DNA of 64,000 bases from Ktedonospora formicarum (GTDB lineage Bacteria; Chloroflexota; Ktedonobacteria; Ktedonobacterales; Ktedonobacteraceae). The stretch lies in NCBI RefSeq assembly GCF_016587355.1, contig NZ_BNJF01000001.1, forward strand, positions 1,178,001 to 1,242,000, given 5' to 3'. The notes beneath the pieces were generated by a model. The model was not told the DNA's origin, searched no databases, and saw only the letters and a program-made list of their open reading frames with translations. Positions 1-9,135 of the stretch are shown one piece after another (within the stretch, counting starts at the first letter, position 1; every line of letters begins with the position of its first letter). The position numbers were made by a program, and so were the translations under genes.

Positions 1-2
1 CG

Positions 3-1823
3 GAGGACTTCTGGACCTCCGCTCGCGCCGCGCTCCTCGAACCCTCTCCCAATGTGAGCAGTACCTTTACCAGCCCCCGCATGACGCGCATCACACCGCT
101 ACCTCCTGGCGATTTTCAAAGCATAGACCTTGCCTCTGAGGACTTCCTCTCCAACCCCACCAACCTCGACGATCTAGACAACAACGATGATGCCTTCAAC
201 GCCCTCTCAGGGGATGATGAGCTCGTCCCCGATTCCCCTGCGGCCTTCTCCTCACAGCCAATGCAGCGATCTCTCACACTTTCAGACAAGCAATTCGGAT
301 CAGGGCAGTCATCACACCCATCTGCTCAACCAGACTCAATGCAGCAATCCCTCACACTTCGCAAGAGGCCGCGCTCTCAAATCGATTCAATGCAGCGATC
401 CCTCACACCTCGCCAAAGACAGCGCTCCCAGGACGACTCGCTTCTCGAATCGCTCGTCCCCAAACATCAACGCCGCTCCCAATCAGGTTCCAGTCAAGTA
501 TCTCTCGCTCGTTCTCGCCAACACTCCGGCGATGCCTCAGTGCAACGATCCCTCACACCTTCCCGTCGTCAATCAGCTAGAACCACACGCGAGAGTTCTC
601 CATTATCCCGCCATAAGCGCTCCAGCACCGGGTCCCCTCCTACCCGCCATCCTTATCGCACCATCGTGCTTGCGACCATCTTGCTCCTTGTACTCATCGG
701 AAGCGCTCTCTTCGCGCTACCAGGGCTACGCCCTCTCACCGCGCCCATCATCACCATTCTTGGTCGTAATCACGCGACCATCACCATCACCGCCTCCAGC
801 CAGATCGAACGCGACACCTACACCGTCATCGGCGTTCCCCGCGATCCCGATACCACCAAATTCCAGTTGACAACCCACCCCATCACCGCAACCCTCCAGT
901 CTCCTCCCCAGACTATCCAGGCCACGGGAAAAACCCAATCCCCCGGAAAAGCCGCTACAGGGAGCTTATTATTTTCCAACGGGTCTTTCGCAAGCTTCAC
1001 CCTTGGCAAGGGAACACAAATAAAGGCTTCCAACGGCATCATAGTTCTGACAGATGAAGAAATTACGATACCACCAGCAGACCCAAATAAGCAGGTTGCT
1101 GGTCAATCCACTGTCAAAGCACATGCAGCAGAGCTAAACACAAAAGGAAATATTGCCACTCTCACAATCAATCAAAACTGCTGCGGCAAAGACTTCGTCT
1201 TCGTTAAGAATACAGAGCCTTTCACAGGGGGGCAGGACCCGCAGGACTATCGCTTTGTCACGCAGCAGGATGCTCAGGAGGGCATGAAAGCCACTTTGGA
1301 GCAGACCACCACACAGGCTCGCGACCGACTCCGTCAGCAATTACGCACTGGTGAGGCAATGGCAGGCGAGCCACAATGCACCAGCAAACTCGCCGCCAAC
1401 CCCGCCATCGGCGATAATGGCACCAATATAACCAGTTCACAGGTCAGCGTAAGCGTCACATGCCAGGCTCAGGCCTATAGCCAGCAGGAACTGCAAAAGC
1501 TCCTCGCGCCAAAACTTCAACAGAAAGCCAGCACCGATCTTGGCAATGGCTATACGCAACACGGGGGCATGGCGATACGTTTCAGCCAGGCCAAGGTATC
1601 TGGTGAGCAGATCTCCTGGGTCGTTGAGGCCAGCGGCACCTGGACCTATGCCTGGAGCAAGACCTCGCGTCAGCAGGTCGCACACTATCTCGCGGGGCGC
1701 TCCGTCGCGGAAGCTCGTTCATGGCTACAGGGTCAGCCCGGTGTCGCATCTCTCACTATCGACTATCCCGGCGACCTCCTGCCCACCAATCCCGACCAGA
1801 TCACCATCGCGATCAAATCCTGA
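3..1823 (+). CDS. Membrane-anchored protein with baseplate-J-like ectodomain (5' partial)
   Basis: The frame is open from base 3, so the N-terminus probably lies outside the window; the GTG at 54 is only an internal candidate start. Numbering from 54, residues 1-200 are a low-complexity Ser/Arg/Gln/Pro region with a repeated SMQRSLTP-like unit. A single membrane helix follows at about 203-225, and then a C-terminal domain of about 360 residues. The ectodomain aligns by eye with those of the next two genes: a GSLLFSN segment, a Cys-Cys pair, an FTGGQDPQ motif, and a later Cys pair (PQC...VTC). These features resemble baseplate J/gp47-like proteins that are frequent in Ktedonobacteria. Function is unknown; an exposed adhesive or structural role is inference. 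The Ser-rich repeats could be substrates of the kinase two genes downstream, also inference. Confidence 0.75.
   Translation, partial: EDFWTSARAALLEPSPNVSSTFTSPRMTRITPLPPGDFQSIDLASEDFLSNPTNLDDLDNNDDAFNALSGDDELVPDSPAAFSSQPMQRSLTLSDKQFGSGQSSHPSAQPDSMQQSLTLRKRPRSQIDSMQRSLTPRQRQRSQDDSLLESLVPKHQRRSQSGSSQVSLARSRQHSGDASVQRSLTPSRRQSARTTRESSPLSRHKRSSTGSPPTRHPYRTIVLATILLLVLIGSALFALPGLRPLTAPIITILGRNHATITITASSQIERDTYTVIGVPRDPDTTKFQLTTHPITATLQSPPQTIQATGKTQSPGKAATGSLLFSNGSFASFTLGKGTQIKASNGIIVLTDEEITIPPADPNKQVAGQSTVKAHAAELNTKGNIATLTINQNCCGKDFVFVKNTEPFTGGQDPQDYRFVTQQDAQEGMKATLEQTTTQARDRLRQQLRTGEAMAGEPQCTSKLAANPAIGDNGTNITSSQVSVSVTCQAQAYSQQELQKLLAPKLQQKASTDLGNGYTQHGGMAIRFSQAKVSGEQISWVVEASGTWTYAWSKTSRQQVAHYLAGRSVAEARSWLQGQPGVASLTIDYPGDLLPTNPDQITIAIKS
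261..560 (+). repeat. Degenerate coding repeats (MQRSLTP-like unit)
   Basis: Four copies of an approximately 20-base unit, atgcagcgatcyctcacacy, begin near 261, 339, 390 and 540 within the first gene. They encode MQRSLTL, MQQSLTL, MQRSLTP and VQRSLTP. Spacing is irregular and the DNA is conserved as well as the protein, which suggests recent internal duplication in a disordered linker. Confidence 0.7.
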
Positions 1824-1931
1824 ATCGTTCACAATGACAATTCCACATAATTCCGCAACTGCTCGCAATGGTGAGGCGGAAAGCACATGTTATGCACGTT
1901 AACTGAAAGAGAAGATTCAAAATTATAAGAA

Positions 1932-1956
1932 GGCGCTAAGCTATCGCTTTAGCGCC
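1932..1956 (+). promoter_or_regulatory. Hairpin in the 5' region of the second ectodomain gene
   Basis: An 8-bp inverted repeat, ggcgctaa / ttagcgcc, encloses a 9-base loop and has no T-run after it. It lies about 115 bases before the next start codon. The segment atcgctttagc inside it recurs at 4892-4902 before the third gene of the cluster, again in a hairpin, so a shared regulatory signal is possible. Confidence 0.4.
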
Positions 1957-2072
1957 GCTAAATTCGTATTGGCTCGCACAACTCCGGCAAATACGGCGTT
2001 TACTAGCAGCGCACTATATAGTACAATGTCTGCGAAGCGATAGAGACAGACTTTGAAGGATTCGAGGTTCTT

Positions 2073-4856
2073 ATGAGACAAGGAAATGGTTCGGATGTCC
2101 TGGGAGTTAATGACCCCCGGAGCCAGAAAATAGGCATGATTTATGTGTCGCCCAACGATGAACATAAAAATGTGCTTACGGCTATCCTGACCCAGGAAAA
2201 GGTTGGCCGCGAACGGATCGCGATTATCTTACCCGCCCAAAACAAAGCCTTTCAACGCCCCACCGACTTCGATGGGTTAAAATCGCTCCGCAAGAAGCTG
2301 CGGGCACAGCTAATATTTGTTGCTCCCAGCGGTTCCCCTCCCGCCAATTTCGCTCGCCAACGCAACTTCACAGTCTTTTCATCGCTGGAAGGATTCACTC
2401 AATCATTAGAAGAAGGGTCAGAGGTCGTCGCTAGCACAGCAGCCAGCAACCGTAATGGAGGCTTCTTCGGCCTGTTCAAAAAAGGTGAGAAGAAAAATCC
2501 GAAACCTGTTCAGGAGCCACAGGCGCCGGAACCAGTGGAGGAGGAACCTCGCGAGCCGGACTCGGGTAATGGGAAGCGCAAATCACAGGAGATTAATCCG
2601 GTCTTGCTGGGTGGCGCTGCCACTGCAAGCACCTCCCTTGCCGGACGCCCACGTCCACGCATCGTCGAGAGCCAGCCACCACAGACCGAAGAGGTTGAGC
2701 AAGCCAGCAACTCGGATCGTGTCACACCACCACCATCCGAGAGCACACCAAATCCTGGTAGCTTCAACCCCGACTTCGACGATGATGGTGATCTGCTAGC
2801 TCCACCCACACCTGAACAGATGGACGAGGAACTGGGTATCCGGCGTGCAGACAACATATCTCCCGAAGACCTTGAAACCATCGAAATGCCGCTCGAAGCC
2901 GACGCGCCACGCCCAACCAATACACGACGGACAACCGGCAAGAACGCTCGCGGCAAGAGCCAACGCCCCGCGCGTAATCTGAATGCTGATACACCCGCGC
3001 CACGGCGAAACACTGGCAAGACGGCTAAAGACAAGCCTACGCAAGCCCCACCACCTGATAAAACAGAGGAAAGCAAGGGCCCAGGTCTCGCAAGCCTTGG
3101 ACTGGCGGCGGCGGCTGGCGCGGGTGCTGGCGCGCTCGCGACCCGCACAGCACAGAACACCAAGGTGGGCGGACCAGAACCTGAGCCCATCGAACTCCAA
3201 CCCGTGAACAAGACGCGCAGGCGCACCACTGTCAATCTCAATAGCTCTGCCCCCGAGGCGGCAGAGAAGGCCGCCTCACTCACACGCTCAAAGCGTCCTA
3301 GTGGGAAGATCGGCAGAAACGATTCAGACCTCAGCAGAGATCGAAATCACGGCGCGGGATTCGTGGCAGGAGCCGCCGCTGGTGCGCTTGCAGGCAGCGC
3401 ACTCGCTCAGGAAGAAACAGGAACCCGCAACGGGAACCCACTCAAGCGCAATACAGGCAAAACAGCAGCGGTTGGCGCGGGCACAGGAGTCTCCACATTA
3501 CCCCCTAACAACAATGGTGGGGGACGCTCCACCACGCGCGGCGGCAGAAGCAGTGGCGGTGGCACCCCACCTCCCACTAAACGCCAGCGCAGACGCGGCT
3601 GGCCCTGGATTGTCGCGGCTATCATTGTTCTACTGCTCCTGCTCTGTGCTGGCACCGTTTACGCCCAACCAGCCCTTGTAGGACAGGTACGCAATGCCAT
3701 CACAGGCCAGCAACCCGTCACAATCACTCTCACGCCAGATAACCGCCTGGAGAAGAACAGCTATATCATCACAGGCGTCAAGGAGAATCCCGATCCCGCT
3801 AAGCTCCAAATCTCCGCACGCCAAATATCTACCTCTCTCCAATCCGGCAACGAAACCGCCCAGGGAACCGGGCGCAAGCAAACCGAAGGCGTCCGCTCCT
3901 CGGGGAATTTGACATTCTCAAACGGCTCCTCATCATCTTTCACGGTAGCATCTGGTACAGCCATCACTACGAACGGTGGGGGCCTCACAGTAGTCACCGA
4001 TGTCCCAGCAGTCATACCTGCTTATAACACAAGCACCAACCAGGGTGGACAGGTAACTATTCGTGCTCACGCAGCCAATCCAGGAGCGAATGGCAATATT
4101 GGAAGTCAGGCCGTCAACAAGAACTGTTGCGCGAGTGGCAATTTCGTTTTTGTCAAGAATACTAATGCCTTCACAGGAGGGCAGGACCCACAAAATTATA
4201 GTTTTGTCACACAGCAGGACGTGAACAAAGTCTCTGATAAGTTAAAGACACGGACCGCTCAGACAGCGCTGACCAAACTACGTGGACAGATGCAGAATGG
4301 CGAGGAGATGGCTGGTAATCCGCAATGCACACCAAAGGTCAATAGCTCACAGCCAATCGGAGATACCGGGGAAAACATCCCCTCAACCAATATTAGTGTC
4401 AGCGTGACCTGTACCGCGCAGGTCTATAATAAGCAACAGCTTCAAGATCTGGTCAGCAGTAAGCTTCAGGTAAAGGCTGATACCGACCTGGGCAACGGCT
4501 ATAAGCTCGTTGGCAAGATCCAACCACGCACCATCCAGCAACGGCAGGCTGGCGAAAACATCTCCTGGCTCATGGAGGCACAAGGCATCTGGGTCTACCA
4601 GATCAGCACTACCATGGAACAGGATCTAGCCAAACGCATCGCGGGCAAGAGCGTCAACGAGGCAAAAACCATCCTTGAAAGCACCAAAGGTATTGGTAAG
4701 GTCAACATCCAGACCAGTGGCGACACACTCCCAGGTGATACCGGCGAGATTACCTTTACGATCCAGAACATTCAGGGGCTGGGTGATCTCCCGCCAGGAC
4801 AGGGGACACCCACTCTTACCGCGCCCACCACTACTCCCCAGGAGGGAAATGGCTAA
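2073..4856 (+). CDS. Baseplate J-like membrane protein
   Basis: A 927-residue protein. Residues about 20-115 form an alpha/beta domain (GMIYVSPNDE, IAIILPAQNKAFQ, LIFVAP) that resembles the N-terminal domain of baseplate-J-like proteins of Gram-positive-type bacteria. Residues 120-505 are a disordered Pro/Arg/Ala-rich linker with repeated TRRTTGK and RRNTGKT motifs and two Ala/Gly-rich stretches. A single membrane helix spans about 509-531. The ectodomain at 532-927 is a clear paralogue of the previous gene, with the same NCC pair, FTGGQDPQ and the PQC/VTC cysteines. The ATG at 2073 has a weak GGATTCGAGG upstream. Gaps to both neighbours are small, so co-transcription is likely. Function is unknown; a surface or cell-envelope role is inferred from topology. 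Confidence 0.8.
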   Translation: MRQGNGSDVLGVNDPRSQKIGMIYVSPNDEHKNVLTAILTQEKVGRERIAIILPAQNKAFQRPTDFDGLKSLRKKLRAQLIFVAPSGSPPANFARQRNFTVFSSLEGFTQSLEEGSEVVASTAASNRNGGFFGLFKKGEKKNPKPVQEPQAPEPVEEEPREPDSGNGKRKSQEINPVLLGGAATASTSLAGRPRPRIVESQPPQTEEVEQASNSDRVTPPPSESTPNPGSFNPDFDDDGDLLAPPTPEQMDEELGIRRADNISPEDLETIEMPLEADAPRPTNTRRTTGKNARGKSQRPARNLNADTPAPRRNTGKTAKDKPTQAPPPDKTEESKGPGLASLGLAAAAGAGAGALATRTAQNTKVGGPEPEPIELQPVNKTRRRTTVNLNSSAPEAAEKAASLTRSKRPSGKIGRNDSDLSRDRNHGAGFVAGAAAGALAGSALAQEETGTRNGNPLKRNTGKTAAVGAGTGVSTLPPNNNGGGRSTTRGGRSSGGGTPPPTKRQRRRGWPWIVAAIIVLLLLLCAGTVYAQPALVGQVRNAITGQQPVTITLTPDNRLEKNSYIITGVKENPDPAKLQISARQISTSLQSGNETAQGTGRKQTEGVRSSGNLTFSNGSSSSFTVASGTAITTNGGGLTVVTDVPAVIPAYNTSTNQGGQVTIRAHAANPGANGNIGSQAVNKNCCASGNFVFVKNTNAFTGGQDPQNYSFVTQQDVNKVSDKLKTRTAQTALTKLRGQMQNGEEMAGNPQCTPKVNSSQPIGDTGENIPSTNISVSVTCTAQVYNKQQLQDLVSSKLQVKADTDLGNGYKLVGKIQPRTIQQRQAGENISWLMEAQGIWVYQISTTMEQDLAKRIAGKSVNEAKTILESTKGIGKVNIQTSGDTLPGDTGEITFTIQNIQGLGDLPPGQGTPTLTAPTTTPQEGNG

Positions 4857-4891
4857 CCATCACAAAGCGTCATGAGCCTATATGTAGCCGC

Positions 4892-4908
4892 ATCGCTTTA
4901 GCAGCGAT
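4892..4908 (+). promoter_or_regulatory. Short hairpin before the kinase gene
   Basis: The inverted repeat atcgct / agcgat has a 5-base loop and lies 75-90 bases before the kinase start. It shares the 11-base string atcgctttagc with the hairpin before the previous gene. Confidence 0.3.
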
Positions 4909-4983
4909 ACTAACGCAACCATGCTGGCACCGATATGTAGCACACCACATGAGGGGCCGGTCAGGAAAGGAATAGAGTCGTCA

Positions 4984-7437
4984 ATGCTCTCGCTGGAAGG
5001 CAAGCAATTAGGGAACTACGACGTTATTCGCCGCATCCGTGTAGGCGGTATGGGGGCCGTCTATGAGGGTCGGCAACGCACCGCCTTTGATCGACGCGTC
5101 GCCATCAAGGTTATTCTGGGCGACTTCGCCAAAGATCAGGATATGCGCCGTCGTTTCATGCGCGAGGCACGCACTGTCGCGGACCTGCACCATCCTAACA
5201 TCCTGCCCCTGATCGAGTTTGGCGAGGAACGTGGTATTCTCTTCCTGGTCATGCCCTTCATCGATGGTGGCACACTCACCAGCTACCTCCGCCGTAGTCT
5301 CCCTGATCTCGCAGAGGTCACAAATCTCTATCAGCAGATCCTCGACGCCGTCGAAAACGCGCATGACGAGGGCTTGATCCATCGCGACATCAAGTCCTCC
5401 AATATCATGCTAGAGATGCGACGCGGAAAGGTTCCTCATATCTACCTGGGTGACTTTGGCCTGGTACGCATCAAAAGCACAAGGGGCGGACGCAGGCGAC
5501 ACAATGGCGCGAGTTGGCCCGGCGAAGCCTCACAGAGTGGCAAACCCATTCCACTCGATCAGGTTCCAGGAACTCCACACTATATGGCCCCAGAGCAAAC
5601 ACGTGGCATCGTCACCCCATTGACCGATATTTATGCTCTGGGCGTACTACTCTTCCAGATGCTTACGGGCGAGCTTCCCTATGACAGCGATGATGATATC
5701 CGTGTCATTGAGATGCAGCTATATAATCCCATACCCTCTCCCTGCGAGCGCGACGCCTCCATCCCCCGCGAACTGGAAGGCGTCGTTTATAAGGCAATGG
5801 CGAAAAACCCTGAAGATCGCTATCAGAGCGTAAGCGAGCTACGCGACGCCTTCCTTAAAGCCATATCTGGTCCCCGCGTCGAACTCTTTACCGATACTGA
5901 CGACCAGCCCGAAGAGATCGTAGATCACTTCCTCGCGCCCGGCATCAAACCCAATCCAGACTTCCATAGCGACTCGACAGTCCCCAATAGCGAGCGAGCA
6001 CCTCGTCCATTCCCTCGCGAGGCAAGCGTGCATGAGGTCTCCTCACCCAGAAGACTCGGGCAGGAGACCACACTGGAAGCCGATCCACTGCAACCTCAAC
6101 CCATCATCATGCAGCAGCGACAGCCGCGTACTACTGGCGAGATTCGCCCTAAGTTCGCAAAGAGCTATCAGCAGCGCGTCACAGAAGAGCCCACCGAGGT
6201 GAAGATCATACGCGCGCATCAACCCGTGCGCAAACGCAGACGTAAGCAACCTGCCAAACCTCTTATTATCACCTCTGTGGCCTTGGCCGTTCTGGTGCTA
6301 CTCGCGCTAATCGGAACGCGTGCCTTTGGAGCCAGCCTCTTCGCGCCCGGATTCCCTATCTTTGGCGGCGCGCCCATCGCCACTGTTTACGTGACCGCAC
6401 AGGATAAAACACTGCAAAACACTTTTATCCTGACAGCCTCTCCTCAGGTACACAGCGCCGACCTCGCCACACATCGCATTCCCGCCCATCTGCTCAAGCA
6501 GAGCACACAAGGCACCAGCACTATCAATACAACTGGTACACACACAACCAATGCGGTACAGGCCCATGGCTCTCTCATCTTCAGCAACACCAGCCGTATG
6601 CCCGCAAATCTTGGAGTCATCACACTGACCCACAATGGCGTCAGTGTACGCACCACACAAGTGGTCCAGGTCCCCGGCAAAAGGTTTGGCAGCGATAAAC
6701 CTGGCATAATCACAGTCCCCGCAACTGCTATCACACCGGGAGCAAACGGGAATCTGGACGCACATATTTTTGATGGTCCCTGTTGCGCAAACAATATCAG
6801 CGTCAGCAATACAGCTCCATTCAGTGGTGGTAGTGATGGGCAAGTCATTCACACCGTGCAACAGAACGACATCGATGGCGTCAAAACCGACCTCGTACCA
6901 CGCCTCAAACAACAGCTCACGCAGCAATTTCAGAAGAGTCTGGATGTAAATGAGGTCCTGGCAACTCAACCTCAATTTGAGGTCAAAATTACGCCTGAAC
7001 AGCCGGTGGGGGCGACGACAGACCGCGTCAAGATCAATGTCCAGGTCAGCGGCTCAGTTCTGAGCTACGACAAAGGAATTGCTACAGGCATCGCGACAGA
7101 ACTGCTCAAACAGGAGGCAACCCGAAGCCTGAGTACAAATTTTAAACTGCATGGACAACCCAACCAGATAGGCACGATCAATGCTAAAGTTGGGCAGAAC
7201 AATGCTATCTATCTCACAATTAGCGTCAAAGGGCAATGGATATATAGCTTTACTGACCAGCAAATTGCCAGTTGGCCTGACTATCTCAAAGGCACTACTT
7301 CAACTACCGCTCTAGCGTACCTCAACCAGCAGCCCGGCGTCGCGCAAGTTGAGCTACGCCTCCCCTTTAACACAGACCACTTCCCAAGCGACACTAATCA
7401 GATTAAAATCATTGTCGTGGATGCAAATCAAGCATAA
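4984..7437 (+). CDS. Hanks-type Ser/Thr protein kinase with baseplate-J-like ectodomain
   Basis: Start taken at 4984 (MLSLEGKQLG), which has AGGAAAGGAA upstream; an in-frame ATG at 4921 has no such site. The product is 817 residues. The kinase domain is at about 12-295: a Gly loop with Arg in place of the first glycine (RVGGMGAVY), the VAIK lysine at about 42, HRDIKSSN at 133-140, DFG at about 157 and APEQ. All catalytic residues are present, so it should be active. A linker and one membrane helix (about 426-449) lead to an ectodomain paralogous to the two preceding genes, keeping the CC pair and an FSGGSDGQ motif but lacking the second cysteine pair. This is a receptor-kinase layout in which the extracellular part matches its neighbours, so ligand sharing or co-assembly is plausible inference. 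Confidence 0.9.
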   Translation: MLSLEGKQLGNYDVIRRIRVGGMGAVYEGRQRTAFDRRVAIKVILGDFAKDQDMRRRFMREARTVADLHHPNILPLIEFGEERGILFLVMPFIDGGTLTSYLRRSLPDLAEVTNLYQQILDAVENAHDEGLIHRDIKSSNIMLEMRRGKVPHIYLGDFGLVRIKSTRGGRRRHNGASWPGEASQSGKPIPLDQVPGTPHYMAPEQTRGIVTPLTDIYALGVLLFQMLTGELPYDSDDDIRVIEMQLYNPIPSPCERDASIPRELEGVVYKAMAKNPEDRYQSVSELRDAFLKAISGPRVELFTDTDDQPEEIVDHFLAPGIKPNPDFHSDSTVPNSERAPRPFPREASVHEVSSPRRLGQETTLEADPLQPQPIIMQQRQPRTTGEIRPKFAKSYQQRVTEEPTEVKIIRAHQPVRKRRRKQPAKPLIITSVALAVLVLLALIGTRAFGASLFAPGFPIFGGAPIATVYVTAQDKTLQNTFILTASPQVHSADLATHRIPAHLLKQSTQGTSTINTTGTHTTNAVQAHGSLIFSNTSRMPANLGVITLTHNGVSVRTTQVVQVPGKRFGSDKPGIITVPATAITPGANGNLDAHIFDGPCCANNISVSNTAPFSGGSDGQVIHTVQQNDIDGVKTDLVPRLKQQLTQQFQKSLDVNEVLATQPQFEVKITPEQPVGATTDRVKINVQVSGSVLSYDKGIATGIATELLKQEATRSLSTNFKLHGQPNQIGTINAKVGQNNAIYLTISVKGQWIYSFTDQQIASWPDYLKGTTSTTALAYLNQQPGVAQVELRLPFNTDHFPSDTNQIKIIVVDANQA

Positions 7438-7440
7438 ATA

Positions 7441-7469
7441 GCCGCGCCGGTTTGAGCAACCGGCGCGGC
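7441..7469 (+). terminator. Hairpin terminator after the kinase
   Basis: A perfect 12-bp G/C-rich stem, gccgcgccggtt / aaccggcgcggc, has a 5-base loop and starts 4 bases after the kinase stop. There is no clear T-run. It separates the kinase from the convergent gene that ends at 7603. Confidence 0.65.
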
Positions 7470-7602
7470 TGGGCATCTCTAGAGATGTCTGCATGGGAAA
7501 CGTGGCGAGCGAGTACCCCACATCCATTACTGTACCCATCAACACTCGCTCGCCACTTCAATGCAATACCGCCACGTTCATTCCACATCCGCACTACCTG
7601 GA

Positions 7603-8541
7603 TTAACGGTCAGAACGCGCGTCACCAGAATCCTTAAAGAGATCCTTCAACTTATCCTGCACTCGCTCACCTGAGCGTCCGGATAAACGATCCTGTTCCG
7701 ACGTACTATCCTCAACCTCTATATCTCGACGTTCATAGGGCTCCTCGACTAGGGTGTCGTCTGTTGAGCGTGCGTATTGCTCGCCTACTTCGTCGTCTCG
7801 ATCCCAACTACGCTCGTACATCTCCTCATCACGCTCGCTAAAGAGATCAAACGAGCCCGCCTCATCATATTCCTCTGAGCCAGTGACAAAATTCTCTTCG
7901 GGCTGATTATCAAACTGCTGCGAATGTAGGGGCTCCTGATTCAAACCCTGGTCGCGATCTAACGGGGTGGAATTATCCTTCATCGTCCCCTGACTCATAT
8001 TCTGGCTACGATCAAACGCCTCTCGATCAAGCTGGTTCATATCAGGCATTGTGCTCTGATCCTGCTGCGTTACGTCCCGTTGAAATGGCTCCTGTGCAAT
8101 ATCGCCTTGGAGCGGTCTTTGTGATACATCCCCTTGCGCTGGCTCTTGCTGTAATGGTTCTTGTAAAACATCTCCCTGTCTTGGCCCTTGTGATACCCCA
8201 CCCCCAGGTATGTCCTGATCCGGCTGCATAGATCCTTGTTGATAGGGCTCGCGCTCTACATTGCCCTGAGTTGGCCTCTGAGCCATAATGTCATCATCGC
8301 GTTGAGAGATAGTATCACGCCTCGTACCTGAGCCATAGCTCTCATAGTCGGCCTCAGGGGCGTTCTGTGTCACATCCTCATCCCGCTGATAGGTTTCGTC
8401 CTCGTTCTTTCCAAGCACAAAGTCTTTCGCGCGTTCGAACAAGCCCTTTCTCTCCGATGGCTGACTGGCGCTGGACTCATTCCCCAGGTTCGTATCTTGC
8501 CCCTGATTTAGATTCTGGTCACGTTGATACTCATTATCCAT
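7603..8541 (-). CDS. Acidic glutamine-rich low-complexity protein, unknown function
   Basis: Start placed at 8541 (MDNEYQRDQN), preceded by TTGGAGGT; the longer frame to 8667 adds an unlikely leader. The product is 312 residues with no membrane helix. After a short segment containing KGLFERAKDFVLGKN, residues about 60-190 are degenerate repeats such as QGDVSQRPLQ, QGDIAQEPFQ and QRDVTQQ. The rest is strongly acidic, with many EEPYER and DRDDE patches, and the C-terminus is charged (RVQDKLKDLFKDSG). It looks intrinsically disordered. I recognise no family; hydrophilin-like or stress-related roles are only suggested by composition. Confidence 0.65.
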   Translation of the reverse strand: MDNEYQRDQNLNQGQDTNLGNESSASQPSERKGLFERAKDFVLGKNEDETYQRDEDVTQNAPEADYESYGSGTRRDTISQRDDDIMAQRPTQGNVEREPYQQGSMQPDQDIPGGGVSQGPRQGDVLQEPLQQEPAQGDVSQRPLQGDIAQEPFQRDVTQQDQSTMPDMNQLDREAFDRSQNMSQGTMKDNSTPLDRDQGLNQEPLHSQQFDNQPEENFVTGSEEYDEAGSFDLFSERDEEMYERSWDRDDEVGEQYARSTDDTLVEEPYERRDIEVEDSTSEQDRLSGRSGERVQDKLKDLFKDSGDARSDR

Positions 8542-8841
8542 GACTGGTAAACCTCCAAGCCGAATGTATGGACACACGATACATGCATGGGAATCTACTC
8601 GGAAAAACCAGAGATCACTCAGTCTTACGCGAACTGTCACGTAACATCTACGCGCAGTATATGCCAATAGATCTTCACCCTACATCCCACAGAAGGGTGA
8701 ATCTGAGCACCACTTAAGAGTGAAAAGCACTCACACTTAAGTGTAAATGAGCTTTCAGGGACTCATTTTTCACCTCGCGTTTGTGATATGCTAAGCTGAG
8801 GATAAGATGTATACGCACCGCGAAGCAGAGAGGATAATCCA
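8542..8841. other. Divergent intergenic region with ACTTAAGT-type palindromes
   Basis: No gene is supported here. It holds a perfect 12-bp palindrome, acacttaagtgt, at 8733-8744, and the inverted pair cacttaag (8711-8718) / cttaagtg (8736-8743). An extended -10-like TATGCTAAGCT lies at 8787-8797 before the monooxygenase gene. The palindromes could be an operator serving both divergent genes. Confidence 0.45.
8787..8797 (+). promoter_or_regulatory. Extended -10-like element
   Basis: TATGCTAAGCT lies 45-55 bases before the start at 8842. It is the weakest member of the TATGCTAYAMT set seen in this window, and no good -35 is visible. Confidence 0.3.
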
Positions 8842-9135
8842 ATGCATGTACGCACCTCAATCATTCGCCTGAAACCAGGAACCACCACAGAAGCCTTAAA
8901 CATCATTCGCGATATCGTGCTCCCCAGCGCACAAATCCAACAGGGCTTTCAAGGAGCACAAATCCTCAAAAGCGAGAGCGAGGAAGAGCGCCTGATTGTT
9001 ATGAGCTTCTGGCAGAGCGAAAAGGATCTGTTAGCCAGCGAACCTCCGCCAGAGATTCACCTGCATCTGGAACGCCTCGGAGAACTCATCGAAACCAATG
9101 AGCAGGGCAACTACTATGTTTTCCACCACATATAA
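8842..9135 (+). CDS. ABM-like (antibiotic biosynthesis monooxygenase) domain protein
   Basis: A 97-residue protein with the beta-alpha-beta pattern of dimeric alpha/beta-barrel monooxygenases: an N-terminal strand (HVRTSIIRLKPG), a helix, QGFQGAQILKSESEEE, a strand with VMSFWQSEKDL, and a final helix/strand ending YYVFHHI. Length and pattern fit the ABM/YgiN-like group; the substrate cannot be told. The ATG is preceded by GAGAGGA. It stands alone between the acidic protein and the alpha-glucosidase, 140 bases from the latter. Confidence 0.65.
   Translation: MHVRTSIIRLKPGTTTEALNIIRDIVLPSAQIQQGFQGAQILKSESEEERLIVMSFWQSEKDLLASEPPPEIHLHLERLGELIETNEQGNYYVFHHI

Noticed and set aside
2510..3283. 257-codon minus-strand frame in the second ectodomain gene
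   Set aside because: It is a shadow of the Pro/Arg-rich linker and is low-complexity.
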